Shown piece after piece: positions 5,347 to 5,476 of a stretch of 5,476 nt of DNA. Origin of the DNA: an uncultured Alphaproteobacteria bacterium. Lineage in GTDB: Bacteria; Pseudomonadota; Alphaproteobacteria; Rhizobiales; Aestuariivirgaceae. The notes below the pieces were generated by a model. That model ran no database searches, had not been told where the DNA came from, and saw nothing but the letters and a program-made list of their open reading frames with translations. Made by a program: the position numbers and the translations under genes. The first letter of the stretch is position 1. Every line of letters begins with the position of its first letter. The DNA lies in assembly GCA_937868035.1 (NCBI GenBank), contig CALMLK010000367.1, forward strand, positions 1 to 5,476, in the 5' to 3' direction.

Positions 5347-5361
5347 TTAACTCTTCATTAA
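5347..5361. promoter_or_regulatory. CtrA-binding box TTAA-N7-TTAA
   Basis: TTAA at 5347-5350 and TTAA at 5358-5361 are separated by exactly seven bases. This is the full consensus for CtrA, the response regulator that controls cell-cycle, motility and envelope genes in alphaproteobacteria. The box lies 20 bp upstream of the preferred BTLCP start in a gene-free, AT-richer stretch. Being so close to the start, it could act as a repressor site or mark a promoter with a very short leader. Confidence 0.6.
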
Positions 5362-5387
5362 GACTCTTACATCGCGGCCTCACGCGC

Positions 5388-5399
5388 AACACAAGTGTT
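5388..5399. repeat. short inverted repeat AACAC-AA-GTGTT upstream of the BTLCP gene
   Basis: AACAC (5388-5392) and GTGTT (5395-5399) are exact inverted copies around AA. They lie 27 bp beyond the CtrA box in the BTLCP upstream region. They may be a second regulator site, but twelve bases are short enough to arise by chance. Confidence 0.25.
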
Positions 5400-5428
5400 A
5401 CTGATTGGTTAATGGAGTCGGGAAAGCT

Positions 5429-5476
5429 TTAGATTTCAACGGAGGAGGGCGCGGCGATAACCTTACCGGGCAGAGA
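5429..5476 (-). CDS. possible C-terminal tail of a gene entering from the right edge
   Basis: On the minus strand the frame from the window edge reads SLPGKVIAAPSSVEI and stops with TAA at 5431-5429. It would be the tail of a gene lying in the same direction as the BTLCP gene, 102 bp upstream of it. Fifteen codons are too few for recognition or for a coding-bias test, and an open frame of this length is common by chance. No start codon follows the GGAGGAGGG at 5441-5449 on the other strand, so a divergent plus-strand gene is less likely. Confidence 0.35.
   Translation of the reverse strand, partial: SLPGKVIAAPSSVEI

Noticed and set aside
5441..5449. GGAGGAGGG as the ribosome binding site of a plus-strand gene starting at the right edge
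   Set aside because: No ATG, GTG or TTG follows at a usable distance before the window ends.

Overview
The window is GC-rich, densely coding DNA with GC-biased third codon positions. It looks like the chromosome of an alphaproteobacterium, most probably of the Hyphomicrobiales/Rhizobiales. Three things point there: a DUF3126 protein directly behind cysE, a bacterial transglutaminase-like cysteine peptidase (BTLCP) of the rhizobial type, and a perfect CtrA box (TTAA-N7-TTAA). No rRNA, tRNA, CRISPR array, insertion sequence or transposase is visible.

Layout. (1) Positions 1-211 hold the 3' end of a plus-strand alpha/beta hydrolase. It converges, nine bases apart, on (2) a complete M20 amidohydrolase of the hippurate/N-acyl-amino-acid type on the minus strand (221-1381). 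(3) A 249-bp divergent intergenic region follows, carrying a plausible minus-strand promoter and the cysE ribosome binding site. (4) A plus-strand cluster runs from 1631 to 3721: cysE (serine O-acetyltransferase), a DUF3126 protein with a TTG start, a three-helix membrane protein and a gamma-carbonic-anhydrase-family protein. The first two are 32 bp apart and the last two 8 bp apart, so each pair is probably co-transcribed. The 167 bp between the pairs contain a perfect 7-bp inverted repeat and probably a second promoter. (5) A minus-strand group occupies 3745-5326. In transcription order it is a secreted BTLCP, an HTH protein with a LexA/S24-like C-terminal domain, and a small AlpA/MerR-like HTH protein. 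(6) At the right edge a minus-strand reading frame ends at 5429, possibly the tail of another gene.

How the genes may work together. CysE makes O-acetylserine, the committed precursor of cysteine. The roles of its co-linear neighbours are not established, although the gamma-CA shares the left-handed beta-helix fold with CysE. In the minus-strand group, a CtrA box in front of a periplasmic LapG-type protease suggests cell-cycle or developmental control. The next gene encodes a DNA-binding protein whose S24-like domain has lost both catalytic residues. The AT-rich gap after it holds four ATTGYG boxes around the promoter of the small HTH gene. This protease/pseudo-LexA/mini-HTH group with its operator-like array is the least ordinary part of the window. 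Calling it a functional unit is inference.
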